Shown here piece by piece: positions 1 to 5,884 of a stretch of DNA of 6,977 nucleotides. Positions within the stretch are counted from its first letter, which is position 1. Each line of letters opens with the position of its first letter. The stretch is from assembly GCA_025928535.1 (NCBI GenBank), contig JAICJJ010000149.1:1-6977 (forward strand), given 5' to 3'. This DNA is from Thermomicrobiales bacterium (lineage in GTDB: Bacteria > Chloroflexota > Chloroflexia > Thermomicrobiales > UBA6265). The position numbers and the translations under genes are program-made. The notes below the pieces were generated by a model, which was not told where the DNA came from, made no database searches, and saw only the letters and a program-made list of their open reading frames with translations.

Positions 1-1134
1 GTCATCAACACAGGGCATTGTCATCCGCGCGTCGTCCAGGCGATCCAGGATCAGGCCGCCAAGATCATCCACGCCCAAGCCAACATTCTGGTCAGCGAGC
101 CGATCCTGCAGGCGTCGGTGGCGTTGACGGCGACGCTGCCCGACAGCCTCAACCAGGTGTTCTGGACCAACAGCGGCGCCGAAGCGACCGAAGGCGCGCT
201 CAAACTCGCCAAGATCGCGACCGGCCGGCCGGCGATCATCGCGTTCCGGGGCGCCTTCCATGGCCGGACGCACGCCGCGATGTCGGTCACGTCGTCGCGG
301 GTCAAGGTGCGCGGCCACTATGAGCCGCTCCTGCCGGCGGTCTACCACGCGCCGTTTCCGTATCTCTTCCGCTCGCCGTACAAGGGACCAGTCGAAGACC
401 AGGATCTGATGTATTTCGCCGAACTCGAGCAGATGTTCGATCAACTCGTGGCGGCTGAAGACGTGGCCGCCGTGCTGATCGAAACGGTCCTGGGCGAAGG
501 CGGCTACATCGTCCCGACATCGCGCTGGCTGCAAAAGGTGCGGCAACTGTGCGACGACCACGGCATCATGCTGATTCTGGACGAAGTGCAGTCCGGCATG
601 GGCCGCACCGGCACGATGTGGGCGTTCGAGCAGTTCGGCGTCGTGCCCGACATCATGACGGTTGCGAAAGGCATCGCCTCCGGCATGCCGGTCTCGGCGG
701 TCGTCTCGAACAAGGCGATCATGGACAAGTGGGCGCCCGGTTCGCACGGCGGCACCTACGGCGGCAACGCCGTCGGCACGGCGGCGGCGGTCGCGACGCT
801 GCAGGTGATGGCGGACGAAGACCTGCCGGGCAACGCCAGGCGCATGGGCGCCATCCTGACGCAGGGATTGAAAGAGATTCAGGCCGATCACCCGGTCATC
901 GGCGACGTGCGCGGCCTCGGCTTGATGGTCGCCACGGAATTCGTCAACCCGGACGGTTCGCCCAATCCGGAGGCGGTCAAGCAGGTGATCGCCAATTGTC
1001 TGAAAGAGCACGTGCTGCTGATCACCTGCGGCACCTACGATCAGGCGATCCGGATCATTCCGCCGCTGATCGTGACCGAAGACGAGATTCGGTCGTTCCT
1101 CGACATCTACCGGCGGGCGGTCGCCGCGCTCTGA
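1..1134 (+). CDS. Class-III PLP-dependent aminotransferase (4-aminobutyrate/omega-aminotransferase type), 5'-truncated by window edge
   Basis: The reading frame is open from base 1 and stops with TGA at 1132-1134, giving 377 visible residues. It begins inside the conserved 'NTGHCHPRV' segment, so about 50-60 N-terminal residues lie outside the window; an internal GTG at 118 is not the real start. Numbering from base 1, class-III motifs appear in order: NSGAEA (57-62, cofactor phosphate binding), FHG (86-88, ring stacking region), LDEVQSGMGRTG with Asp194 for the pyridine nitrogen, Lys223 in 'VAKGIASGMP' as the Schiff-base lysine, and GTYGGN (251-256, phosphate contact from the partner subunit). 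Every catalytic residue expected in this part of the family is present. The enzyme should transfer an amino group from an omega-amino acid or amine to a keto acid (2-oxoglutarate or pyruvate) in the cytoplasm. The length fits GabT-like enzymes of about 425-450 residues, but acetylornithine, diaminobutyrate or other omega-amine substrates cannot be excluded, so no symbol is given. The gene converges on the minus-strand gene at 1218-2606. Confidence 0.95.
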   Translation, partial: VINTGHCHPRVVQAIQDQAAKIIHAQANILVSEPILQASVALTATLPDSLNQVFWTNSGAEATEGALKLAKIATGRPAIIAFRGAFHGRTHAAMSVTSSRVKVRGHYEPLLPAVYHAPFPYLFRSPYKGPVEDQDLMYFAELEQMFDQLVAAEDVAAVLIETVLGEGGYIVPTSRWLQKVRQLCDDHGIMLILDEVQSGMGRTGTMWAFEQFGVVPDIMTVAKGIASGMPVSAVVSNKAIMDKWAPGSHGGTYGGNAVGTAAAVATLQVMADEDLPGNARRMGAILTQGLKEIQADHPVIGDVRGLGLMVATEFVNPDGSPNPEAVKQVIANCLKEHVLLITCGTYDQAIRIIPPLIVTEDEIRSFLDIYRRAVAAL

Positions 1135-1153
1135 GTCGAGTTCATATGCCGAA

Positions 1154-1189
1154 GACGACGGCCGTCGGATGATTCCGGCGGCCGTCGTC
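1154..1189. terminator. Strong hairpin between convergent genes, probable bidirectional terminator
   Basis: The left arm GACGACGGCCGTCGGA (1154-1169) pairs with TCCGGCGGCCGTCGTC (1174-1189) around a 4-nt TGAT loop. The stem is 16 bp with a single G-U wobble. It sits 19 nt after the aminotransferase stop and 28 nt beyond the stop of the convergent minus-strand gene, the expected place for a shared terminator. The U-tract is weak: only TTT at 1193-1195 on the plus side and none on the minus side. It may therefore act as a U-tract-poor terminator or as a 3'-end protecting structure. The structure is seen directly; the function is inferred from position. Confidence 0.65.
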
Positions 1190-1217
1190 GCGTTTCAGGA
1201 CGAACGGCGAGCCGCTT

Positions 1218-2606
1218 TCAGGAAAGCCCGCAACCGCCGGCGACGGTCGACAATTGGCGCTCGATTGCCGACAGCCGATCGCCGGCGGCGTTGAACGTGT
1301 TGATGGGGTCCGTCATGTCGGCATTCGGGTCCGCGCCCGGCGCGGTCGCCGCGGCGAGGCCTTGCACCGCCTGACTATAGGCTTGCAGCGTCGCGATCAG
1401 GGCGTGGTTGACCGCTTGCGCGGCAGTCGGCGCGGATTCTTTCGCCTGAGCGTCCGCGAGGTCGGCGTAGGCTTGCTGGTGGGTCCGGAGCGCCGCGGAG
1501 TCGCTCAGCGTCGCGTCGTCGATGCTCATCGCGCTGGCCTGCTGGATGCGGCCGCGGGTGGCCGCGAGCCAGACCGCAATGTCGTGACACGGATCGGCGC
1601 TGGCGGACGGCGCGGCAGCCGCGGGCGAGGCGACCGGGGTGGCTGGCGACGAGGGCGCCGGCGTCGCCTCGCCAGTCGCGAAGTCGGCCAGTTCGATGAG
1701 TTGGTTGCCGTTCGGCTGCCAATAGAGTTGCCCGACGCCGACCCCGTCCGGCAGGTCGAACGCGATCACGCCGGAAATACGGTCGCCGGGCGCGAGTTGA
1801 CGGCCGGTCAGATCGGGAACGACCACCTGGTCGCTTGGCCGGGAGACGCTGGTCGGGTTCCAGAGCCGACCCTGCGCGTCGCGCAGCATGAGCCCGTACG
1901 GCTCGACGTCGAATCGGGACTTGCCGGCGTTTTCGTAGACGAGCGTCAGCACGACGAACCGGCTGCCGGCGGTGGGCGGATTCGATGGATCGAACCCGAT
2001 GAACAGATCGTCGATCCCGGTCACGGTGACAGCGCCGGCATTGCCGTTGGAGTCGACGATGGTCGTCGGTTTGCCGACAGCCGGCGGCGCCTGGATGGCC
2101 AGATCGGCCAGCGGGAAGAGATGGTCGCTGTTCGGCTTGTACCAGACGCGGCTGAGCGTCGCGCCGTCCGGCACGGCGAAGCCGAGGAGGCCGCTGATCC
2201 GGCTGCCGGGACCGAGCGATTGCCCGGTCAGTTGCGGCACGGTCGCGTCGTTGGGCAGCGGCAGGTAAGTTGGCCGCCACAGATTGCCGCCCGCGTCCTG
2301 GAGCACGACGACCGAGGGGTCGATGTCGAGTTTCTTCCCGGCGTTGGCGTCGAAGACGACGGTCAGCGCGACAAAATGCTTGCCTTGTTCCGGCGGCTGA
2401 TTCGGGTCGAAGCCGGTGAACGGGTCGGCGACGTTGGAGACGGCGATCGTGCCGTGCGTCCCGCCGTCGGCGTCGACGACGGGGAGGGCCGTGCCGGGCG
2501 GGACGGCGGCTTGGGCGGCGACGGGAACCGGCCGCGTCAGTGTGGCGACTCCGAGGAGGAGCGCGAGGGAGAGGACAGCGGCGAGCGGCGCGGATGGCCG
2601 GCGCAT
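1218..2606 (-). CDS. Exported protein with two tandem DUF4352-like domains and a helical C-terminal domain
   Basis: 462 residues. The ATG (2604-2606) is preceded by GAGGAGG (2614-2620) at a 7-nt spacing, an excellent ribosome binding site. Residues 1-33 form a Sec-type signal peptide (RR, then a Leu/Ala/Val core, then 'VAAQA'). There is no lipobox cysteine, so the product is probably secreted or cell-surface. Two homologous beta-rich units follow, about residues 45-170 and 180-309, offset by 139-140 residues. Shared positions include GFDPxxPP (65/204), FVxLT (78/217), DAxGxLWxPT (104/243), LTGxxLxPGxRISG (126/266) and PDG (146/286). This pattern resembles DUF4352/telokin-like domains, an extracellular immunoglobulin-like fold. 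Residues 311-339 are an Ala/Pro/Ser/Thr linker. Residues 340-459 look alpha-helical and are bracketed by Cys340 and Cys459, the only two cysteines, which may form a disulfide. No catalytic motif is visible. A role in ligand binding or envelope stress sensing is only a guess. Confidence is high that the gene is real and moderate for the domain name. Confidence 0.9.
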   Translation of the reverse strand: MRRPSAPLAAVLSLALLLGVATLTRPVPVAAQAAVPPGTALPVVDADGGTHGTIAVSNVADPFTGFDPNQPPEQGKHFVALTVVFDANAGKKLDIDPSVVVLQDAGGNLWRPTYLPLPNDATVPQLTGQSLGPGSRISGLLGFAVPDGATLSRVWYKPNSDHLFPLADLAIQAPPAVGKPTTIVDSNGNAGAVTVTGIDDLFIGFDPSNPPTAGSRFVVLTLVYENAGKSRFDVEPYGLMLRDAQGRLWNPTSVSRPSDQVVVPDLTGRQLAPGDRISGVIAFDLPDGVGVGQLYWQPNGNQLIELADFATGEATPAPSSPATPVASPAAAAPSASADPCHDIAVWLAATRGRIQQASAMSIDDATLSDSAALRTHQQAYADLADAQAKESAPTAAQAVNHALIATLQAYSQAVQGLAAATAPGADPNADMTDPINTFNAAGDRLSAIERQLSTVAGGCGLS

Positions 2607-2757
2607 GGGGCAACCTCCTCGGGACGGTTCGCATGTCCGTCGGTCATCGGCGGCGGCCGGCGCATCGACTCCGGCCGGTCGTGGGTCCGCTTCACTCTAC
2701 GACAAGGCAATGGTCGGACGAAGCAAGGCGCTTGCGGCGCGGCGCCCGCTTGCGACC

Positions 2758-2818
2758 GTCATCCTGAGCGAAGCGAAGGATCTCGTCTCATCCGACGGCA
2801 TGCCGAGGGACGTCGAGG
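2758..2818. repeat. Dispersed REP-like intergenic repeat ('HPERSEGS' type)
   Basis: The core ATCCTGAGCGAAGCGAAGGA starts at 2761, preceded by GTC and followed by TCTCG. It has complementary ends (ATCCT at 2761-2765, AGGAT at 2777-2781) and an internal GC-GAA-GC turn. From general knowledge, this kind of sequence is scattered through intergenic regions of many environmental bacterial genomes, and its translation produces the spurious peptide 'HPERSEGS', which is indeed what one plus-strand frame reads here. A second, degenerate unit may follow at 2796-2818 (CGGCATGCCGAGGGACGTCG and onward), reading 'RHAEGR' in the same frame. The element is non-coding. Its copy number and mobility cannot be judged from one window. 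Confidence 0.65.
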
Positions 2819-2838
2819 TTCGACCGCGCGTCGCCGTC

Positions 2839-3025
2839 GCGAGGGGCTGAAGACCCCGCACTGAGCCAATAAGCCGGCTCAAGCCGGCTCTTTGAAGAGT
2901 TTTGAGGGACTTTTGTCGATCACAACTCGACTTTATCACGAGATTGGCAACCATATTGCACAAGCCTCGATCCAGCCGGCTTCAGCCGGGTTATTGGCGT
3001 TAGCGCGGCGTCTTTAGCGCCGCGC
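2839..3025. repeat. Symmetric intergenic element of four hairpins in mirror-image order
   Basis: There are four small hairpins. H1 (2843-2857) has a GGGG/CCCC stem. H2 (2872-2889) has AGCCGGC-TCAA-GCCGGCT. H3 (2976-2989) has CCGGC-TTCA-GCCGG. H4 (3003-3025) has GCGCGGCG/CGCCGCGC. H1 and H2 read in plus orientation, while H3 and H4 are the same design on the minus strand, so the order is H1-H2-spacer-H3'-H4'. The linkers H1-H2 and H4-H3 share GCCAATAA. H2 with its linker (2865-2889) and H3 with its linker (2974-2998) are inverted repeats matching at 23 of 25 positions across an 84-nt spacer. H1 and H4 both have a C-TRAA-G cap and an A that would bulge opposite the stem, although their stems are unrelated in sequence. 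This resembles a bacterial interspersed mosaic element or a small MITE. No transposase, terminal repeat or target-site duplication was found. Confidence 0.6.
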
Positions 3026-3074
3026 GTGGCGATTTGCTGCTGATGCATTGACCGGCCCTCCGCGATAGCACAAG

Positions 3075-3099
3075 CCTTTTCCACAGCGCTGCGGAAAGG
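3075..3099 (-). terminator. Dyad after the alcohol dehydrogenase stop, weak terminator candidate
   Basis: On the minus strand CCTTTCCGCAGC is followed directly by GCTGTGGAAAAGG. This is an imperfect dyad with one G-U pair and one bulged A, starting 9 nt after the dehydrogenase stop codon. It could end the dehydrogenase transcript. However, there is no T-run after it and the centre has no natural loop beyond GCGC, so the call rests mainly on position. Confidence 0.35.
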
Positions 3100-3107
3100 A
3101 GACGCCA

Positions 3108-4106
3108 TCATCCCACGGTCAGGACCGCGCTGCCGTTGAATTTGCCGTCCCGCAGGTCGGCGAGGGCCTGGTTCGCCGCAGCGAGCGGGTAGGGGTGGAT
3201 TTCGCTTTGCAGATCGATCCGGGCGGCGATGCTCAGAAATTCCTCGCCATCGATCCGGGTCAGATTGGCGACCGAACGGAGGGAGCGCTCGCCCCAGAGG
3301 AGATCGTAGGGAAACGACGGGATGTCGCTCATGTGGATGCCGGCGCAGACGATGGTCCCGCCTTTGGCGGTGGCCCGGAGCGCGGCCGGCACGAGCGCGC
3401 CGGCCGGCGCGAAGATAATGGCGGCGTCGAGTTCGTCCGGCGGCGTCTCGTCGCTCGCCCCGGCCCATTCCGCGCCGAGTTGACGGGCGAATTGTTGGCC
3501 GGCCGCATCCCCGCTGCGCGTGAACGCGAAGACACGACGGCCGGCCGCGCGGGCGACCTGGGCGATCAGATGGGCCGCCGCGCCGAAGCCGTAGAGGCCG
3601 AGCCGCTCCGCGTCGCCGGTCATGCGCCAGGCGCGATAGCCGATCAGGCCGGCGCAGAGGAGGGGCGCGGCGTGCAGGGCCGCGAAATCGGCCGGAATCG
3701 GGAGGCAATAGCGTTCGTCGGCGACGGCGAACTCGGCGTAGCCGCCATCGAGGTCGTAGCCGGTGAAGTGGGCGCGATCGCAGAGATTTTCCCGCCCTGA
3801 CCGGCAAGCGCGGCAGACGCCGCAGGTCCAGCCGAGCCAGGGCACGCCGACCCGTTCGCCCGGTCGAAAGCGCGTCGCGCCAGGATGGGTCGCGACGACC
3901 GAGCCGACGATCTGATGGCCCGGCGCCAGATGCGGCTTCGGACGCCGCAACTCGCCGTCGATGATGTGAAGATCGGTGCGGCAGACGCCGCAGGCGTGAA
4001 CGCGCAGCAGGACCTGTCCGGAGGCGGGCTCCGGAATCGGGCGCTCCATCAGCCGGAGCGGGCTGCCGGGCCGCTCGAAGACCATCGCGCGCATCGTCAT
4101 CGTCAT
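3108..4106 (-). CDS. Zinc-dependent medium-chain alcohol dehydrogenase
   Basis: 332 residues, full length for the bacterial MDR alcohol dehydrogenase family. The enzyme oxidises alcohols or reduces aldehydes using NAD(P) in the cytoplasm. Catalytic zinc ligands are Cys42 (in 'CGVCRTD'), His64 (in 'PGHQIVG') and Cys151 (in '[11 protein letters not shown]'). The structural zinc site is complete with Cys95, Cys98, Cys101 and Cys109. The Rossmann glycine motif is 'GFGAAAH' (173-179). After the second strand the sequence reads 'FAFTRS' with no acidic residue, which hints at NADP(H) preference (inference). Position 65 is Gln where horse-liver-type enzymes have Glu next to the zinc-binding His. The start is ambiguous: the N-terminus reads MTMTMRAM, with ATGs at 4104-4106, 4098-4100, 4092-4094 and 4083-4085. 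The Shine-Dalgarno favours the first, while homologues usually begin near 'MRAM'. The gene is divergent from prfA, and no neighbour suggests its substrate. Confidence 0.95.
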   Translation of the reverse strand: MTMTMRAMVFERPGSPLRLMERPIPEPASGQVLLRVHACGVCRTDLHIIDGELRRPKPHLAPGHQIVGSVVATHPGATRFRPGERVGVPWLGWTCGVCRACRSGRENLCDRAHFTGYDLDGGYAEFAVADERYCLPIPADFAALHAAPLLCAGLIGYRAWRMTGDAERLGLYGFGAAAHLIAQVARAAGRRVFAFTRSGDAAGQQFARQLGAEWAGASDETPPDELDAAIIFAPAGALVPAALRATAKGGTIVCAGIHMSDIPSFPYDLLWGERSLRSVANLTRIDGEEFLSIAARIDLQSEIHPYPLAAANQALADLRDGKFNGSAVLTVG

Positions 4107-4110
4107 CGCG

Positions 4111-4117
4111 TCACCTC
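4111..4117 (-). promoter_or_regulatory. Ribosome binding site deciding the dehydrogenase start
   Basis: The minus strand reads GAGGTGA, four bases before the first ATG of the MTMTMRAM cluster. Counting from the GAGG core, the spacer is 7 nt to the first ATG, 13 nt to the second and 19 nt to the third. This favours the first ATG (4104-4106) as the main start, with the second possible as a secondary start. Confidence 0.5.
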
Positions 4118-4147
4118 GGGGCGCGGCGTGCCGGGTCCATTGTCCGC

Positions 4148-4153
4148 TATCAT
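4148..4153 (+). promoter_or_regulatory. Candidate -10 element for prfA
   Basis: TATCAT matches TATAAT at five of six positions and lies about 105 nt before the preferred prfA start in the divergent intergenic region. No recognisable -35 hexamer is present at 16-18 nt upstream, so this is a weak candidate offered because nothing better was seen between 4107 and 4258. Confidence 0.25.
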
Positions 4154-4157
4154 GGAG

Positions 4158-4201
4158 GCGTCGCGCCGCGAGGTCGCCGCGCCGACCGGCGCCCGCGACG
4201 C
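4158..4201 (+). other. Possible nested stem-loop in the prfA leader
   Basis: GCGTCGCG (4158-4165) is perfectly complementary to CGCGACGC (4194-4201). Inside it GGTCG (4172-4176) pairs with CGACC (4183-4187). The two nested stems lie upstream of the prfA start and after the candidate -10. In sequence this GC-rich, chance stems of this size are common, so function is uncertain. Confidence 0.3.
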
Positions 4202-4243
4202 GGTGCGCTGTGTCTCCCGATCGATTGCATGTTTCCCGAAGAA

Positions 4244-4247
4244 GAGG
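4244..4247 (+). promoter_or_regulatory. Ribosome binding site supporting the shorter prfA start
   Basis: GAGG within GAAGAGGT lies 11 nt before the ATG at 4259. The alternative in-frame ATG at 4229 has no purine-rich Shine-Dalgarno sequence upstream and would add ten residues ([10 protein letters not shown]) not expected in release factor 1. The spacing is slightly long, but this is the only plausible site. Confidence 0.5.
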
Positions 4248-4258
4248 TCCGCTCCGGC

Positions 4259-5353
4259 ATGAGCACGCTCTTTTCCACGCTCGCCGAACTCGAACGGCGC
4301 TACGACGATCTCGCCCAGTTGATGGCCGACCCCGAAGTCGCGACCGACCCGGCGCGGCTGCAGGAATATGGTCGGGAACGGGCCGATCTCGATGAAGTCG
4401 TCGCGGCGTATCGCGATTTGCAGCGGACCGAAACGGAAATCGACGAAGCGGAATCGCTGGCGGCCGACCCGGAAATGGCGGAACTGGCCGCCGACGAACT
4501 GCGCGATTTGCGACAGCGCCGGGAAACGTTGACCGACCGGATTCGATCGCTGCTGGTGCCGAAAGACCCGAACGACGCGAAAAACGTCATCGTCGAGATT
4601 CGCGCCGGAACCGGCGGCGACGAAGCGGCGCTCTTCGCGGCCGATCTTTTCCGGATGTACACGCGCTACGCCGAACGGAACCGGTGGAAGACGGAAGTGC
4701 TGTCGGCGACGGAAACGGACGGCGGCGGCTTCCGCGAAATCATCTTCGAGGTGCGCGGCAAAGGCGCCTACAGCCACCTGCGCTACGAAAGCGGCGTCCA
4801 TCGCGTGCAGCGCGTGCCGGTGACGGAGCGGCAGGGCCGCATTCACACCTCGACCGCGAGCGTGGCGGTGTTGCCGGAAGCGGAAGAGGTCGATATTCAG
4901 ATCAGCGAAAACGACCTCCGGATCGATGTCTATCGCTCGACCGGCCACGGCGGCCAAAGCGTCAACACGACCGATTCGGCGGTGCGGATCACCCACCTGC
5001 CGACCGGGTTGGTCGTCACCTGCCAGGACGAAAAGAGCCAGTTGAAAAACCGGATCAAGGCGATGACGGTGCTACGGTCGCGGTTGTTCGAAATCGAGCA
5101 GCAGCGGCTGGCTCAGGAACGGGGCGAGGCGCGGCGCTCGCAGATCGGATCGGCCGAGCGGAGCGAAAAGATCCGGACCTACAACTTTCCGCAAGATCGG
5201 ATCACCGACCACCGGATCAATCTCAGCCTGAGCAACATGCCGGGCGTCCTCGACGGGCAGATCGATCCCTTCGTCCACGAATTGCGCGCCGCTGACGAAG
5301 CGGAGCGGCTGCGCGAAGCCGGCCTGGAAGAACAAACAGCGGCCGCCGACTGA
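4259..5353 (+). CDS. prfA: Peptide chain release factor 1 (RF1)
   Basis: 364 residues from the preferred ATG at 4259, close to the E. coli length of 360. RF1 recognises UAA and UAG in the ribosomal A site and triggers hydrolysis of the peptidyl-tRNA ester. The order of features is an N-terminal helical domain (about 1-100, charged coiled-coil-like), then '[19 protein letters not shown]' in the core, the PxT tripeptide anticodon as Pro187-Val188-Thr189 in '[14 protein letters not shown]', and the catalytic GGQ at 231-233 in '[17 protein letters not shown]' (codons 4949-4957). The PVT motif, rather than SPF, makes this RF1 and not RF2. The downstream '[13 protein letters not shown]' block is also typical. 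A longer start at 4229 is possible but lacks a ribosome site. The next gene, 24 bp downstream on the same strand, is a GNAT acetyltransferase, not the RF methyltransferase prmC that often follows prfA. Confidence 0.98.
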   Translation: MSTLFSTLAELERRYDDLAQLMADPEVATDPARLQEYGRERADLDEVVAAYRDLQRTETEIDEAESLAADPEMAELAADELRDLRQRRETLTDRIRSLLVPKDPNDAKNVIVEIRAGTGGDEAALFAADLFRMYTRYAERNRWKTEVLSATETDGGGFREIIFEVRGKGAYSHLRYESGVHRVQRVPVTERQGRIHTSTASVAVLPEAEEVDIQISENDLRIDVYRSTGHGGQSVNTTDSAVRITHLPTGLVVTCQDEKSQLKNRIKAMTVLRSRLFEIEQQRLAQERGEARRSQIGSAERSEKIRTYNFPQDRITDHRINLSLSNMPGVLDGQIDPFVHELRAADEAERLREAGLEEQTAAAD

Positions 5354-5377
5354 CGACTGGTCCGGAGCGCCACCTGC

Positions 5378-5845
5378 ATGAGCGACGAGACGACGCTGCG
5401 CGACGCGCGGCCGGACGACGCCGACCCGCTGGCCGAACTTTTCCTGCGAGCGCGCCGGAAGGCGATGCCCTGGCTCGCGGAAGTCCATAGCGATGACGAG
5501 ACGTACGCCTGGATGGCGGAGCAGGTGGTTCCGTCCGGTCACGTAATCGTGGCGGAGGCGGATTGGCGCGTCGCCGGGTTCGCCGCAGTGGGCGATGGCT
5601 GGCTGCACCATCTGTACATCGATCCCGATTGGCAAGGCCGTGGGATCGGCTCGGCGCTCGTGGCCGAAGCGCAACGGCGTTCGCCCGCCGGTTTGCAATG
5701 CTGGGCGTTTCAGCGGAATGTCCGCGCCCGGGCATTTTACGAAGCGCGTGGCTGGCGCGCCGTCGAATTGACGGATGGCGCGGGGAACCAAGAGAGCGAG
5801 CCAGACGTGCGCTATCGCTGGTCGCCGGCCGATCGCGCGGGTTGA
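5378..5845 (+). CDS. GNAT-family N-acetyltransferase
   Basis: 155 residues, the usual size for a single GNAT domain. It transfers acetyl from acetyl-CoA to an amine; the acceptor is unknown. Motif A is clear: 'LHHLYIDPDWQGRGIGSALV' with the acetyl-CoA pyrophosphate loop Q86-G87-R88-G89-I90-G91. Motif B follows as 'NVRARAFYEARGW' with Tyr121 in the usual general-acid position. The N-terminus 'TLRDARPDDADPLAELF' is the standard first strand and helix. The ATG at 5378 has GGAG (5364-5367) 10 nt upstream. The 24-bp gap from prfA suggests cotranscription. Its place could hint at a target in the translation apparatus (RimI-like), but the sequence does not show this, and a small-molecule or antibiotic-type substrate is equally possible. 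It converges with the M23 gene, leaving 39 bp with no clear terminator hairpin. Confidence 0.93.
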   Translation: MSDETTLRDARPDDADPLAELFLRARRKAMPWLAEVHSDDETYAWMAEQVVPSGHVIVAEADWRVAGFAAVGDGWLHHLYIDPDWQGRGIGSALVAEAQRRSPAGLQCWAFQRNVRARAFYEARGWRAVELTDGAGNQESEPDVRYRWSPADRAG

Positions 5846-5884
5846 CCGACGCGGCGGACCGATGTCGCGTTCGCTCGTTCGATC

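Larger units (their letters stand above)
2607..3107. other. 501-bp intergenic region with repeats and no credible gene
   Basis: This stretch lies between two tandem minus-strand genes. It contains a REP-like repeat (2758-2818), a four-hairpin inverted element (2839-3025) and a dyad just after the dehydrogenase stop (3075-3099). Short open frames crossing it run through the repeats, lack convincing ribosome sites and encode low-information arginine-rich peptides. Bases 2890-2973 are visibly more AT-rich than the surroundings. The promoter of the gene at 1218-2606 should lie here, but I found no convincing -35/-10 pair on the minus strand. Confidence 0.8.

Noticed and set aside
118..1134. Complete aminotransferase gene starting at the GTG at 118
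   Set aside because: The frame is open to base 1, and the upstream codons encode the conserved NTGHCHPRV segment, so the gene is truncated by the window and 118 is internal.
2607..2760. Promoter for the minus-strand gene ending at 1218
   Set aside because: TTGCTT and TAGAGT-like hexamers occur on the minus strand, but their spacing (about 21 nt) does not fit a standard sigma-70 promoter.
1254..2864. A long plus-strand open frame (536 codons) opposite the DUF4352-like gene
   Set aside because: It is an antisense shadow of a GC-rich gene. The product is Arg/Gly/Asp-rich with no domain, while the minus strand has a signal peptide, internal homologous repeats and an excellent ribosome site.
2697..2963. 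A possible 88-residue minus-strand gene in the intergenic region
   Set aside because: It runs through the REP-like repeat and the hairpins H1 and H2, has no clear ribosome site, and resembles the spurious peptides generated by translated repeats.
2839..3025. CRISPR array
   Set aside because: The repeated units are inverted, of unequal length and not regularly spaced direct repeats. No cas gene is present.
4103..4996. A minus-strand open frame (297 codons) opposite prfA and running up to the dehydrogenase start
   Set aside because: It is a shadow of prfA. The plus strand encodes unmistakable RF1 motifs across the same bases.
5846..5884. Terminator between the convergent GNAT and M23 genes
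   Set aside because: Only short, poorly aligned complementary segments such as CGAC/GTCG were found, with no solid stem and no T-run.
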